NCBI GenBank assembly: GCA_036403815.1
Contig: DASWQH010000068.1
Span: forward strand, 1 to 64,000
Source of the DNA: JACVRN01 sp036403815
GTDB lineage: Bacteria > Acidobacteriota > Blastocatellia > Pyrinomonadales > Pyrinomonadaceae
Length of the DNA: 64,000 bases
Reading direction: 5' to 3'
The notes below the pieces were generated by a model. It ran no database searches and was not told where the DNA came from. It saw only the letters and a program-made list of their open reading frames with translations. Position numbers and translations under genes: made by a program. This document shows positions 8,634 through 16,275 of the stretch, piece by piece; the stretch's first letter is position 1; each line of letters opens with the position of its first letter.

Positions 8634-9953
8634 TTGAAAGAAATAAAAGCCAACCGTGCGCTTCTGTCTGCGGCTCTCTTGATTGCCGTCACATTGACAG
8701 CACTCCTCCTACTGCCTGTATTGAAACGACGCGGGGCGCGCAGCCTCGCCGGATACATCCCCGCTTCTTCATCGGCAGAGGCCGCAGAGGTCAGCTCATG
8801 GACTCATGCCTTGCAGAGGATTAAAGAGGACAGAGGCGAACCCGTAGGCAAACAGGCTAAGGTGGATGTGCCACAGCAGCTCAAGCATTACAGCGACACG
8901 CGCCGCTTTCTGGCCGTGCAGGTCGCGGAATGTGTTGAACACCAGATAGAGACTCCGCAGGACTTCGTTGACCTGGCCGCCATGATAAGCAAAGGTGAGC
9001 TGGTTGAGGTAAAGCCTGTCAGCGAAAACTACATTCTCTTCGGCGTGGGAGGTCTAGCCGATAAGGAACCTTTTACGCGCTATGAAAACGGCAAGCGCAT
9101 CGCGCTCTACAACGAGGCCGAGCTTGCAGGTGAGTACGAGAGAATAGCAGCTTCGCGCGCAAGTTCTGAAAATGAAATCGCCGCCATCAGGCAGGAACTC
9201 GCTTCCTTACAAAAGCGCGAGCGTTCCATGCGCGCCACGCTGCAATCCAGGCTTAATGAAAAAGAGAAGTCGCTTAAGGATTTGCAGGAAAGGAAAGAGC
9301 TGCTTGACGATTCTTACGGGACGGCTGAAAGACGGCAGCAATTTCTGGCATACGATGAGACAATAGAAAGCCTTGCGCATAACTTCTCTGGCCGAACTTA
9401 TACGACCACCGACGCACGCTCGCGCCGTGAAATGAAGGTGCGTATGCTAAGCCACCTGCGCCCGGAAGCTCTTAAGGTTCTGGAGGAGATCGCCGCCTCC
9501 TACCGGCAGAAGTATGACAGGCCGCTACCCGTTACTTCGCTTGTGCGCCCTGACGAATATCAGCACGCGCTGGGCAAAGTGAACCCCAACGCCACGCGCA
9601 TAGAGACGCCGCCGCACTCTACCGGATTGGCCTTCGACATCTTCTACGGCTACATGACTGCGGACGAGCAAGCTTACGTCATGAACTATCTGGCCGGACT
9701 CAAAGATGAAGGACGCATAGAGGTCTTGCGCGAGAATCGCAACCACTTCCACGTCTTCGCCTTCGTTGACGGGCAGAGACCCGACGAGTCGTTCATAAGC
9801 GAGTCTCTGGGAAAAACCCGCACCTCGAAACCCGCGCAGGACAACGCGGAACCAACCGACAGGGACTCAAAAAGAGCGGAAAAAAGAGACAACCGAAAAG
9901 AGGCCAGGAAAGAACAGGCCAAGGCTAAAAGCGTCAAGCGTAAGAGGCGTTAA
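8634..9953 (+). CDS. DUF5715 / VanY-like (M15-type) periplasmic protein
   Basis: A TTG start at 8634 is supported by GAGG at 8622-8625. An N-terminal hydrophobic helix (ALLIAVTLTALLLLPVL) is a signal peptide or anchor. Residues about 170-230 are a predicted coiled coil rich in E, K and R. The C-terminal domain has the metal-ligand pattern of D,D-carboxypeptidases of the M15/VanY fold: HSTGLAFD supplies His and Asp, and NHFHVFAF supplies the distal His. The LVRPDEYQHALGKVNP segment matches DUF5715. The tail is highly basic (KSVKRKRR). It probably binds or trims peptidoglycan stem peptides in the periplasm. Other wall enzymes in the window are PBP1A, MltD and an M23 peptidase. Peptidase activity is inferred from the motifs. 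Confidence 0.75.
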   Translation: MKEIKANRALLSAALLIAVTLTALLLLPVLKRRGARSLAGYIPASSSAEAAEVSSWTHALQRIKEDRGEPVGKQAKVDVPQQLKHYSDTRRFLAVQVAECVEHQIETPQDFVDLAAMISKGELVEVKPVSENYILFGVGGLADKEPFTRYENGKRIALYNEAELAGEYERIAASRASSENEIAAIRQELASLQKRERSMRATLQSRLNEKEKSLKDLQERKELLDDSYGTAERRQQFLAYDETIESLAHNFSGRTYTTTDARSRREMKVRMLSHLRPEALKVLEEIAASYRQKYDRPLPVTSLVRPDEYQHALGKVNPNATRIETPPHSTGLAFDIFYGYMTADEQAYVMNYLAGLKDEGRIEVLRENRNHFHVFAFVDGQRPDESFISESLGKTRTSKPAQDNAEPTDRDSKRAEKRDNRKEARKEQAKAKSVKRKRR

Positions 9954-9991
9954 CGAACAGTTAAGCGCGTCTATCAATCAGCCAAAAGATT

Positions 9992-10025
9992 AAAGGCCAC
10001 TCGGTTTAACCCAAGTGGCCTTTTC
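9992..10025 (+). terminator. Rho-independent terminator
   Basis: The stem AAGGCCACT...AGTGGCCTT is followed by TTTTC, about 40 nt after the stop of the preceding gene. Confidence 0.8.
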
Positions 10026-10087
10026 ATTATTTGACTACGCAAGTCTACAGTCTAATGCTTAGAAGCTGTTTGAAAATTCCTATTTCA

Positions 10088-10133
10088 GCCGCGCGAGCGG
10101 CGACGAGAAGGTAGCCAGACGTGAAACGTCTGG
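10088..10133. repeat. Two adjacent REP-like hairpins
   Basis: GCCGCGCGAGCGGC and CCAGACGTGAAACGTCTGG are two consecutive hairpins in the gap 9954-10311. They look like another palindromic repeat family at the distal edge of the restriction-modification island. I see no gene in this gap. Confidence 0.5.
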
Positions 10134-10311
10134 TCAGAATTTTATGACTGCTTTTTGCCTTTAACGGTTGAAGATATGCCTAAAAATCCTGAAAGGAACT
10201 CGTGAGAGAAAAATTATCGATGTTTGCGAATGTCAACCTAAAACGGGCGTAGAGTCTCACCCGTTGTTTAGCCGCTGTCAATAAAAATGTTTTGTTTGAC
10301 GGATGATGTGT

Positions 10312-12309
10312 CTATTTATTAGAAGTTTGTATAGGTAAAATACTTTCATCCCCGGCGATGTTGCGAACTTTCAGTCGCAAGGGGTTTTTCTTACTTGAAA
10401 TCTTTGCGTCCCAGAATTCTTTGGTCTTCTTTCCATCGCGGATGACGAATCCTTTTTTGTCAATTTTGATTTCGGCGTCCGAATGCCACGCACCTTCAGA
10501 TTTAGTGCAATCGAGGCTGACGAGTTCGATCAGCTCAAGACCGTCCGAGGAAATTTCTATAGGTACAAATCTGGTCTTCTTTTTTGGCTGTTCTTCGTTT
10601 GTCTCTTCGCCTCCATTATCTTCCAAAAGGGTCTTCTCTCCGCTCAGTCCTTTTTTCTGGTTATACTCATCAATCTTTTGCTGTAAACGGTCGCTCACAA
10701 AGCGCGTGATTTCAACTTCGTAGCCGCTCTTCGTCTTGTGCGCTCTGTATTTGATGATGTCGTCCAGTACGACTTCATCAAGGATTTCTTTCAGGTCGCG
10801 CAGCTCTATTTTGATGGTTGTAGGGTTCTCGTTTTTGATGAAGTCCTGCACGGCTTTGGAGTCGTCAATATCAACGTAATAGACGATTGCCTGCTTGACG
10901 CTTTCAGGAAGATCGGGCAGGGCTTCACGCAGCACACGATTCATCAGGGGCACGTCCAGAACTTTCGTCGTATGGTCGAGCAGGTTGGGTAAATAAACAG
11001 GTACAAGGCCGAGCTTTGAATCGTTTATCGCTCCCTCCCAGAACTCGTCAAGGCTGTCTTCGTTTTTGAGTCCGGTGATGAGCGTCTTCAACTTGTCCAT
11101 CGTCTGGACTGGATTGCGAAATAGAGAAACGCCGTCTTTGATGTCGAGCACGGTGAAGGATGCGCCCGCCGCTTTCAATCTGTCCCGCGCGGTTTGCAGA
11201 CTGTTCAAGCCGACATCAACATGAATTAAACTTCTGCCGAGGCCATGCGCGACTTTTGCGGTTACGCCGCTGCCGCCAAAGAAGTCAGCAACGACCATTT
11301 CCCCCTTCGATGAAGCTTTAATAATGCGTTCTAATAAAGCTTCAGGCTTTTGCGTAGCATAATCAAGGCGGTCTTCCGCTTGAGAATTGACAATGGAAAT
11401 ATCTGTCCAAACGCTATCCACTAAGACGCCTTCAATTTCGTCAAGATAGATTTTATATCTATATTTCCCCGACTTAGTTTCTAAGAGCCTGTTTTCTTTA
11501 CGCAATCGTTCCAGTGTGTCCTTTGAATATGTAGCAAGTTCAGCATCTTTATACCTTCCTCTTTTATCAGATTGCCGGAAGCGTTTTTCGATTTCATCTT
11601 CAGGATAAGGTGAGTAAATCTGTTCAAAAAAATAGTCATCGGTCTTTGTATAGAAGTAAATCGTGTCATGATCTGCCCCGAACCTTTTAGCTCTTGCCTT
11701 TGCGCTTCCAGATGTTGCTCGTTTCCAGCAAATTTCATTTCTAAAGAAGTCTTCACCAAAAACTTCATCTATTAAAATCTTTACGTAATGCCCGATGTGC
11801 CAGTCAAGATGGACATAAATGCTTGCCATCTCGCTCATCACTGATTTAATGGCGGTAAGGTTTTCGTACATCCAGTTCAGATAGTCCTCTTTGTTCCAGA
11901 TGTCGCCGTACATCTTCTCCTCAAAAGCGCGCAGCTCTTCAAGCTCAAGCTCCTCTTCGGCGCGTGCAATCTCTTCAGCCTTGTGCGGGTGTCGGCGCAA
12001 ATAAACCTTCTTCGCGTAGTCCGCGCCGCTCGCAAACGGCGGGTCAATATAAACAAGGTCAACCGCGATGCCGTTCTCTTTCAGGTAAGCGCACGCCGAT
12101 AGACACTCACCGCGTATCAGTAGATTGTCCGAAGCACCGCCGACCTGTTCTACCTGCTCCGCTTCGTAGAGCGGCATCCCGCGCCGGATGCGGTCATAAA
12201 CTTTGCCGTTGTCACGATAACGCAACACACGCCGCGTCCGCGTGAGGTTGTCAAGAATCGCCTGTCCTTCAATCGTGTCCGGGTAATATGGAATGTATTT
12301 AACTGGCAT
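10312..12309 (-). CDS. mod: Type III restriction-modification DNA methyltransferase (Mod)
   Basis: The 665-residue protein is a beta-class N6-adenine or N4-cytosine methyltransferase. Motif IV DPPF is in LVYIDPPFASGADY (near residue 89). The AdoMet-binding motif FFGGSGVTAKV follows (near residue 348), giving the IV-then-I order of the beta class. The C-terminal half is a long K/E-rich region of the kind that holds target recognition and subunit contacts in type III Mod proteins. It should methylate one strand of an asymmetric site and guide the Res subunit encoded just upstream. Only 6 nt separate the res stop from this ATG and no strong ribosome-binding site is visible, so translational coupling is likely. 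The DNA is visibly AT-richer than the flanks, which suggests horizontal acquisition. Confidence 0.9.
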   Translation of the reverse strand: MPVKYIPYYPDTIEGQAILDNLTRTRRVLRYRDNGKVYDRIRRGMPLYEAEQVEQVGGASDNLLIRGECLSACAYLKENGIAVDLVYIDPPFASGADYAKKVYLRRHPHKAEEIARAEEELELEELRAFEEKMYGDIWNKEDYLNWMYENLTAIKSVMSEMASIYVHLDWHIGHYVKILIDEVFGEDFFRNEICWKRATSGSAKARAKRFGADHDTIYFYTKTDDYFFEQIYSPYPEDEIEKRFRQSDKRGRYKDAELATYSKDTLERLRKENRLLETKSGKYRYKIYLDEIEGVLVDSVWTDISIVNSQAEDRLDYATQKPEALLERIIKASSKGEMVVADFFGGSGVTAKVAHGLGRSLIHVDVGLNSLQTARDRLKAAGASFTVLDIKDGVSLFRNPVQTMDKLKTLITGLKNEDSLDEFWEGAINDSKLGLVPVYLPNLLDHTTKVLDVPLMNRVLREALPDLPESVKQAIVYYVDIDDSKAVQDFIKNENPTTIKIELRDLKEILDEVVLDDIIKYRAHKTKSGYEVEITRFVSDRLQQKIDEYNQKKGLSGEKTLLEDNGGEETNEEQPKKKTRFVPIEISSDGLELIELVSLDCTKSEGAWHSDAEIKIDKKGFVIRDGKKTKEFWDAKISSKKNPLRLKVRNIAGDESILPIQTSNK

Positions 12310-12315
12310 GGCTTA

Positions 12316-15195
12316 TCAATTAACAAAGAAATTCAGGATTGCCGTATTCAGTTTAGAGAGATTCGTTGACATCTCGTCCGCATCAGTTAAGTAAAGATAA
12401 TCGAAACGACGATAACCAAACTTATCATTATTCATTTTGAGGAATTCTGTCTCCACAAATTGCCTGCGCTTTATGAATGCCTGTTGCTCTGCAAAGCCCT
12501 TGCCCTTCGTTTCGATAATTAGAGCGCGATAAATCTTTCCGCCTCTGCGTTCAAGCACAAGAAAATCCGGCGTGTACTTGCCTACGTAGCTCCAGCCGTT
12601 TTTGCCCTGCGAATAGCAGAGAATACGAAAGTCTGTAATGTCTTTTTCGCCGTTGAAGTAAAGCTCAAGATTACGCTGTCGCAACTCGTCCAGCGTCAAA
12701 GCTTCTTCTAAAAACTTCTTCTCAAAACCGCTTTGCGTAAAGTCATAAGGCAGGAAGTGAAACGTGCGGTCTTTATTCGCCACCGCAGCGGAGAGATTAA
12801 TCTCCATTGCCGGTGGCATATTGAACCCCTGTGCCTTCAATTTTTCCTGCATTTCTATGAAGACTTCTCGCTGCGCTTCCTCGTATTCTTCGACCGATTT
12901 ACCTGAACGGTCGATGTCCAATATTGTCTTTGTGTCGTTCTCGTTCGGGTAAAGCTTCCTGTCCTTTGAAACTGGCGAGAGTTTTTCGACAATCAGCATT
13001 CGTGCGCTAGCGGGAATGATTTCGCTTGTAGTTTGCAAGGCACGTTTTTGATGGAATGCCAGGCGGACGAGAGCGGCTACCTGCTCTGAATCGTAGAGAT
13101 CATTGAAACACCTTTCACCATCCGCTGTATAAGTGATTTCATCAAAAATTGGTTGAAGCTTGCTCTCGACAGTCTGTATATCCTCAAGCGAAATAGCGCC
13201 GAAACTGCCCTTGCTGATGTCGAACATCCAGCGCCGGAAGTCAGCGCCCTCGACGCCTTCGTTCTCAAGAAACTTGCGCGAGCGTATGTCGCCTGCGCTC
13301 AATCCGCGTTCTATGATTTGAGCATTGCGGCGGAAACTCTTCGGCTCAATCGCGCTGATCTTCTCCTTTGGCGCACGCTCATTTTCGATAACGAGCGTGT
13401 TGTATTCTATTTTTAGCTGGTGAAAATCAACAGGCGGCAATTTGAGATAATCCAAACGTGCGATACGCTCAACCATCGCTTCGGCAACTGCTCCGCCTAG
13501 TCTATTGATCTCTTCTATGCTCGTATGCTGCTCTTCACGCAGTTGCTTGTCTAGTACTTTAGCGTTGTCCTCATTAAGCCAGACGCCAGCCGTTTCATAC
13601 TCGCCCCTGACAACCTGCCGTAGACACCTGCAACTCGTCTGCAAGACCATATTCGGCGGACAATCACCTTTCTGAGAGAGAATGACACCGGTCAAGCTCT
13701 TGCAATCCCAGCCTTCCTTGCCGATTTGCACTAAAAGGATAATGCGCTTTTTAGAGAATTTGGTATCAAGGGAAGCAAACTCAAGCTCGTTTTCTTTTGG
13801 GATTTTATGGGTGGCATTTCCCCTGTGATACTTCAAAATATCTTCTTTCGGAATACCCATTTCTCCCGTCAGAAACGGGAAAATCTCTTCTTCAAGGCGT
13901 TCAATATTACCGCAGTAAATGGCGAGCTTGGCGCATGTCCCGTCTCCGTAAACAGTGTCTTGATACTTTTCTTGAAATTCTTTCACCCCGCGCCGAACAA
14001 TCTCTAGCGGGGTAAGTTTCTGCATAGGCCAGACGCTCGGCTTTTTCAGAAAAGCTTGAATGGCGCGTGTGAGTGGGTAGTAATAGACCGTATTGGTTAT
14101 TTGTGAGAATTTCAGATTTACCTCATAGTTGACTTCAACCTTCTCGGCAGAAGAAAGATAAGGCGTGCCTGAAAAACCTAAGACACTGTTGATTGTCCCT
14201 CTAGTATTCCAGTTGTTGACCACTTGGCGGAGTTTAATATCATCCGTCGCGGCATGATGAACCTCGTCAATTAAGATTTGCAGATTCGGAATCTTGCCAA
14301 TGAGGTTGCGAAGCTCGTTAGCAGCCTTGTCTTTCTCGTCTTCAGTCATCTCGAACAAGTGGCCTTGGGTATCAAGCTCTAATCTGTCGAGAATGACCTT
14401 TTCGGCATTGGTCACTAGCACCAATCCCATCAAATCTTCAAACGGTTGATGCTGGCTAATCTTTTGTGCGTTCGGATTGCGTGCTTTATTACTCTTTTTA
14501 GCGGCTTTGGGCTGGTCTAGAATTTCAAACTTAATGCTCCTCTTGATTTCACTGGCTGCTGGCTCAGGTAAAATCCAACTGGGATCAAAGCTATCAATGG
14601 TTCTGAGGCTGGGAATGATTGAAGATTTCAGGCCGGAGGGCGCGAGAATAATAAAGTTATGTGCGAAGGCTCTGTTTTCAGGCTCATTGAGCGCAAAATA
14701 CAAGTCCAGATAAATAAACGCCGCCATGAGAAACGTTTTGCCCGCTCCCATTGGCAAGCTGAAAAGATAATCTGCATAGTCAACGCCATAGAAAATGGCT
14801 TTGATTACTTTATCGCAATCAACATCGGCTGCGTTATCGCGTAGATAATCTTCAAAGTCTGGAAGGAGCGGCTTCGCAGAATTCCCATTGATCCTTGCTC
14901 TTGAAAACTCAAATAATGCTCTCGCCGCTTTATTGTGCTCGAAAATCTGCCGCGCCTCTTGGTTAATATTAAGTTTGGTCAGATCTTCACCGTTAAGAAA
15001 AAAGCCTTCGCAGAAAAGCTGCCAGAGCGGTTTGTTCTTTCCTTCGATCTTAAGGAACAAGTAAGTCCCGATAGCTTCAATTTGTGCCTCGCGCAACTCG
15101 CCGCGTGTCTGAATGTACTCGATGATTTGTCCAACAGGGCAACCGGAATTAGAGAGCCATTTTTTTGCCTGTTGAGAAATTAACGTATGCAGCAT
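12316..15195 (-). CDS. res: Type III restriction enzyme, helicase-nuclease subunit (Res)
   Basis: The 959-residue protein carries superfamily 2 helicase motifs: Walker A LPMGAGKTFLMAA near residue 154, DEVHH (motif II) near residue 317, and SGTPYLS (motif III) near residue 345. The C-terminal domain contains a PD-(D/E)xK nuclease signature, YTPDFLVLE followed by LIIETKGKG. Together these define the ATP-dependent translocating endonuclease of type III systems. It is the first gene of a res-mod pair, whereas mod usually precedes res in type III loci. Both genes are intact and so probably functional. The gene starts about 140 bp from the ssrA 3' end, a frequent integration site for genomic islands. 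A stand-alone DEAD helicase is excluded by the nuclease motif and the Mod neighbour. Confidence 0.9.
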   Translation of the reverse strand: MLHTLISQQAKKWLSNSGCPVGQIIEYIQTRGELREAQIEAIGTYLFLKIEGKNKPLWQLFCEGFFLNGEDLTKLNINQEARQIFEHNKAARALFEFSRARINGNSAKPLLPDFEDYLRDNAADVDCDKVIKAIFYGVDYADYLFSLPMGAGKTFLMAAFIYLDLYFALNEPENRAFAHNFIILAPSGLKSSIIPSLRTIDSFDPSWILPEPAASEIKRSIKFEILDQPKAAKKSNKARNPNAQKISQHQPFEDLMGLVLVTNAEKVILDRLELDTQGHLFEMTEDEKDKAANELRNLIGKIPNLQILIDEVHHAATDDIKLRQVVNNWNTRGTINSVLGFSGTPYLSSAEKVEVNYEVNLKFSQITNTVYYYPLTRAIQAFLKKPSVWPMQKLTPLEIVRRGVKEFQEKYQDTVYGDGTCAKLAIYCGNIERLEEEIFPFLTGEMGIPKEDILKYHRGNATHKIPKENELEFASLDTKFSKKRIILLVQIGKEGWDCKSLTGVILSQKGDCPPNMVLQTSCRCLRQVVRGEYETAGVWLNEDNAKVLDKQLREEQHTSIEEINRLGGAVAEAMVERIARLDYLKLPPVDFHQLKIEYNTLVIENERAPKEKISAIEPKSFRRNAQIIERGLSAGDIRSRKFLENEGVEGADFRRWMFDISKGSFGAISLEDIQTVESKLQPIFDEITYTADGERCFNDLYDSEQVAALVRLAFHQKRALQTTSEIIPASARMLIVEKLSPVSKDRKLYPNENDTKTILDIDRSGKSVEEYEEAQREVFIEMQEKLKAQGFNMPPAMEINLSAAVANKDRTFHFLPYDFTQSGFEKKFLEEALTLDELRQRNLELYFNGEKDITDFRILCYSQGKNGWSYVGKYTPDFLVLERRGGKIYRALIIETKGKGFAEQQAFIKRRQFVETEFLKMNNDKFGYRRFDYLYLTDADEMSTNLSKLNTAILNFFVN

Positions 15196-15288
15196 TAAAG
15201 ATTAAAGAGTCCGATTTAACCGATAGGTTTGAGAGCTTATCAATGTGAAAGCAAATAATAACAATTCATGAGGATTAATCAAAAGTAA

Positions 15289-15327
15289 AAAGGCAGAACC
15301 TCTTTAGATGAAGTTCTGCCTTTTTGT
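15289..15327 (-). terminator. Terminator of ssrA
   Basis: The hairpin GGCAGAAC...GTTCTGCC lies immediately after the tmRNA 3' end. On the minus strand it is followed by TTTTT. An A/T-rich tract on the other side lets it work in both directions. Confidence 0.8.
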
Positions 15328-15336
15328 TTTTCTGAG

Positions 15337-15711
15337 TGGAGGCGCCGAGAATCGAACTCGGATCCAAAAGCCGACTCCGCCGGAATCTACATGCTTAGCC
15401 GCTTCTCTTTTCTTTTTAACTTCGCTTTTGGTCGAGTAAGTGAAGCGACGAAGACCTAGACCAAAGGCTAGCCCGACTTAAATCTTGCCTGCTCCCGCGG
15501 ACAGTCGGAGCAGGCCAGCTCATCTAAGTGACATCTCGGTTCGCGCGCATGAGCAACTTGCGGCGAGACGCTCGGTGCTTAATTAGGCAGCGAGAGCCAA
15601 TTCGTTTGAGTTGGCAATTGTTGTTCTCCACACTTTTTAAAGAGCTGCACGGAGAAAGCCCTGCATGCATCCAAGCGAGGTTCATGACTCCTGTCGAAGC
15701 CTGTCGCCCCC
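15337..15711 (-). ncRNA. ssrA: tmRNA (transfer-messenger RNA)
   Basis: Read on the minus strand, the RNA starts GGGGGCGACAGGCTTCGACA, the hallmark tmRNA 5' end. It ends with a tRNA-like T arm and acceptor (GTTCGATTC, then GGCGCCTCCA). The 5' GGGGGCG pairs with 3' CGCCTCC (one G-U pair), leaving A as discriminator; CCA is not encoded. The tag reading frame at 15583-15615 encodes ANSNELALAA followed by TAA, ending in the usual ALAA-type degradation signal. The RNA rescues ribosomes stalled on broken messages and marks the product for proteolysis. It has its own promoter and terminator. The type III restriction-modification pair sits just beyond its 3' end. Confidence 0.97.
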
Positions 15712-15725
15712 TTAAAAGCTCGTGC

Positions 15726-15755
15726 ATTATAGTGGCTCGCGGCGCTCACGGTCAA
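15726..15755 (-). promoter_or_regulatory. Sigma-70 promoter of ssrA
   Basis: On the minus strand TTGACC (15750-15755) and a perfect TATAAT (15726-15731) are 18 bp apart. They lie 15 bp upstream of the mapped tmRNA 5' end. Confidence 0.85.
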
Positions 15756-15901
15756 AGAACTGAAAGCTAAAACTAAAAAGCGCCGCTCCTGCCAGCCACT
15801 ACTAATCGGAGCTAAACTGCTTGTGATACGTGATTTAGATGTGGAAAGCGCACCCTAGGTTGGCTCTACCCCTTTCTTCAAAAGAATCGTCAGCAATGTT
15901 T

Positions 15902-16059
15902 TTAGCTCCGTAGGAGCTAAATGTTTATAGCAATAAGATCAGAAAAAGAATCAAGCTCCGTAGGAGCTTCATGTTCTCTGGCAATTACATTTAGCTCCTA
16001 CGGAGCTTGATAATTTGCTTGCGCGGATGAGCTATAAACATTTAGCTCCTACGGAGCTT
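15902..16059. repeat. Nested palindromic repeat, AGCTCCGTAGGAGCT family
   Basis: Outer arms TTAGCTCCGTAGGAGCTAAA plus TGTTTATAGC enclose inner arms TCAAGCTCCGTAGGAGCT; both have complements on the right side. The same layout occurs at 41718-41872 and, modified, at 29613-29968. The remaining sequence of the ssrA-to-PBP gap shows no gene. Confidence 0.85.
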
Positions 16060-16275
16060 TCATAGCTTACTTTGTGCTCAAGTTTAGACAGCTTTGCCAT
16101 TTCCGCTGCTCCGAATGCAGGTTGAAAACGACTCGTGGCATTTCATTTCCGCTTCCGTATTGCGCTATAATTCGTCGCTGGTATTTTCCGTAGGTCTCCT
16201 CAATTAAACAACTTCCGAAGCGAGACTCGCCACGCGAGTCTCGCTCCTGATTATCACTAAGAGGTCTTTAGTTTT

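Noticed and set aside
15524..15727. Protein-coding frame inside the ssrA region
   Set aside because: The sequence is the tmRNA; only the 10-residue tag frame is translated.
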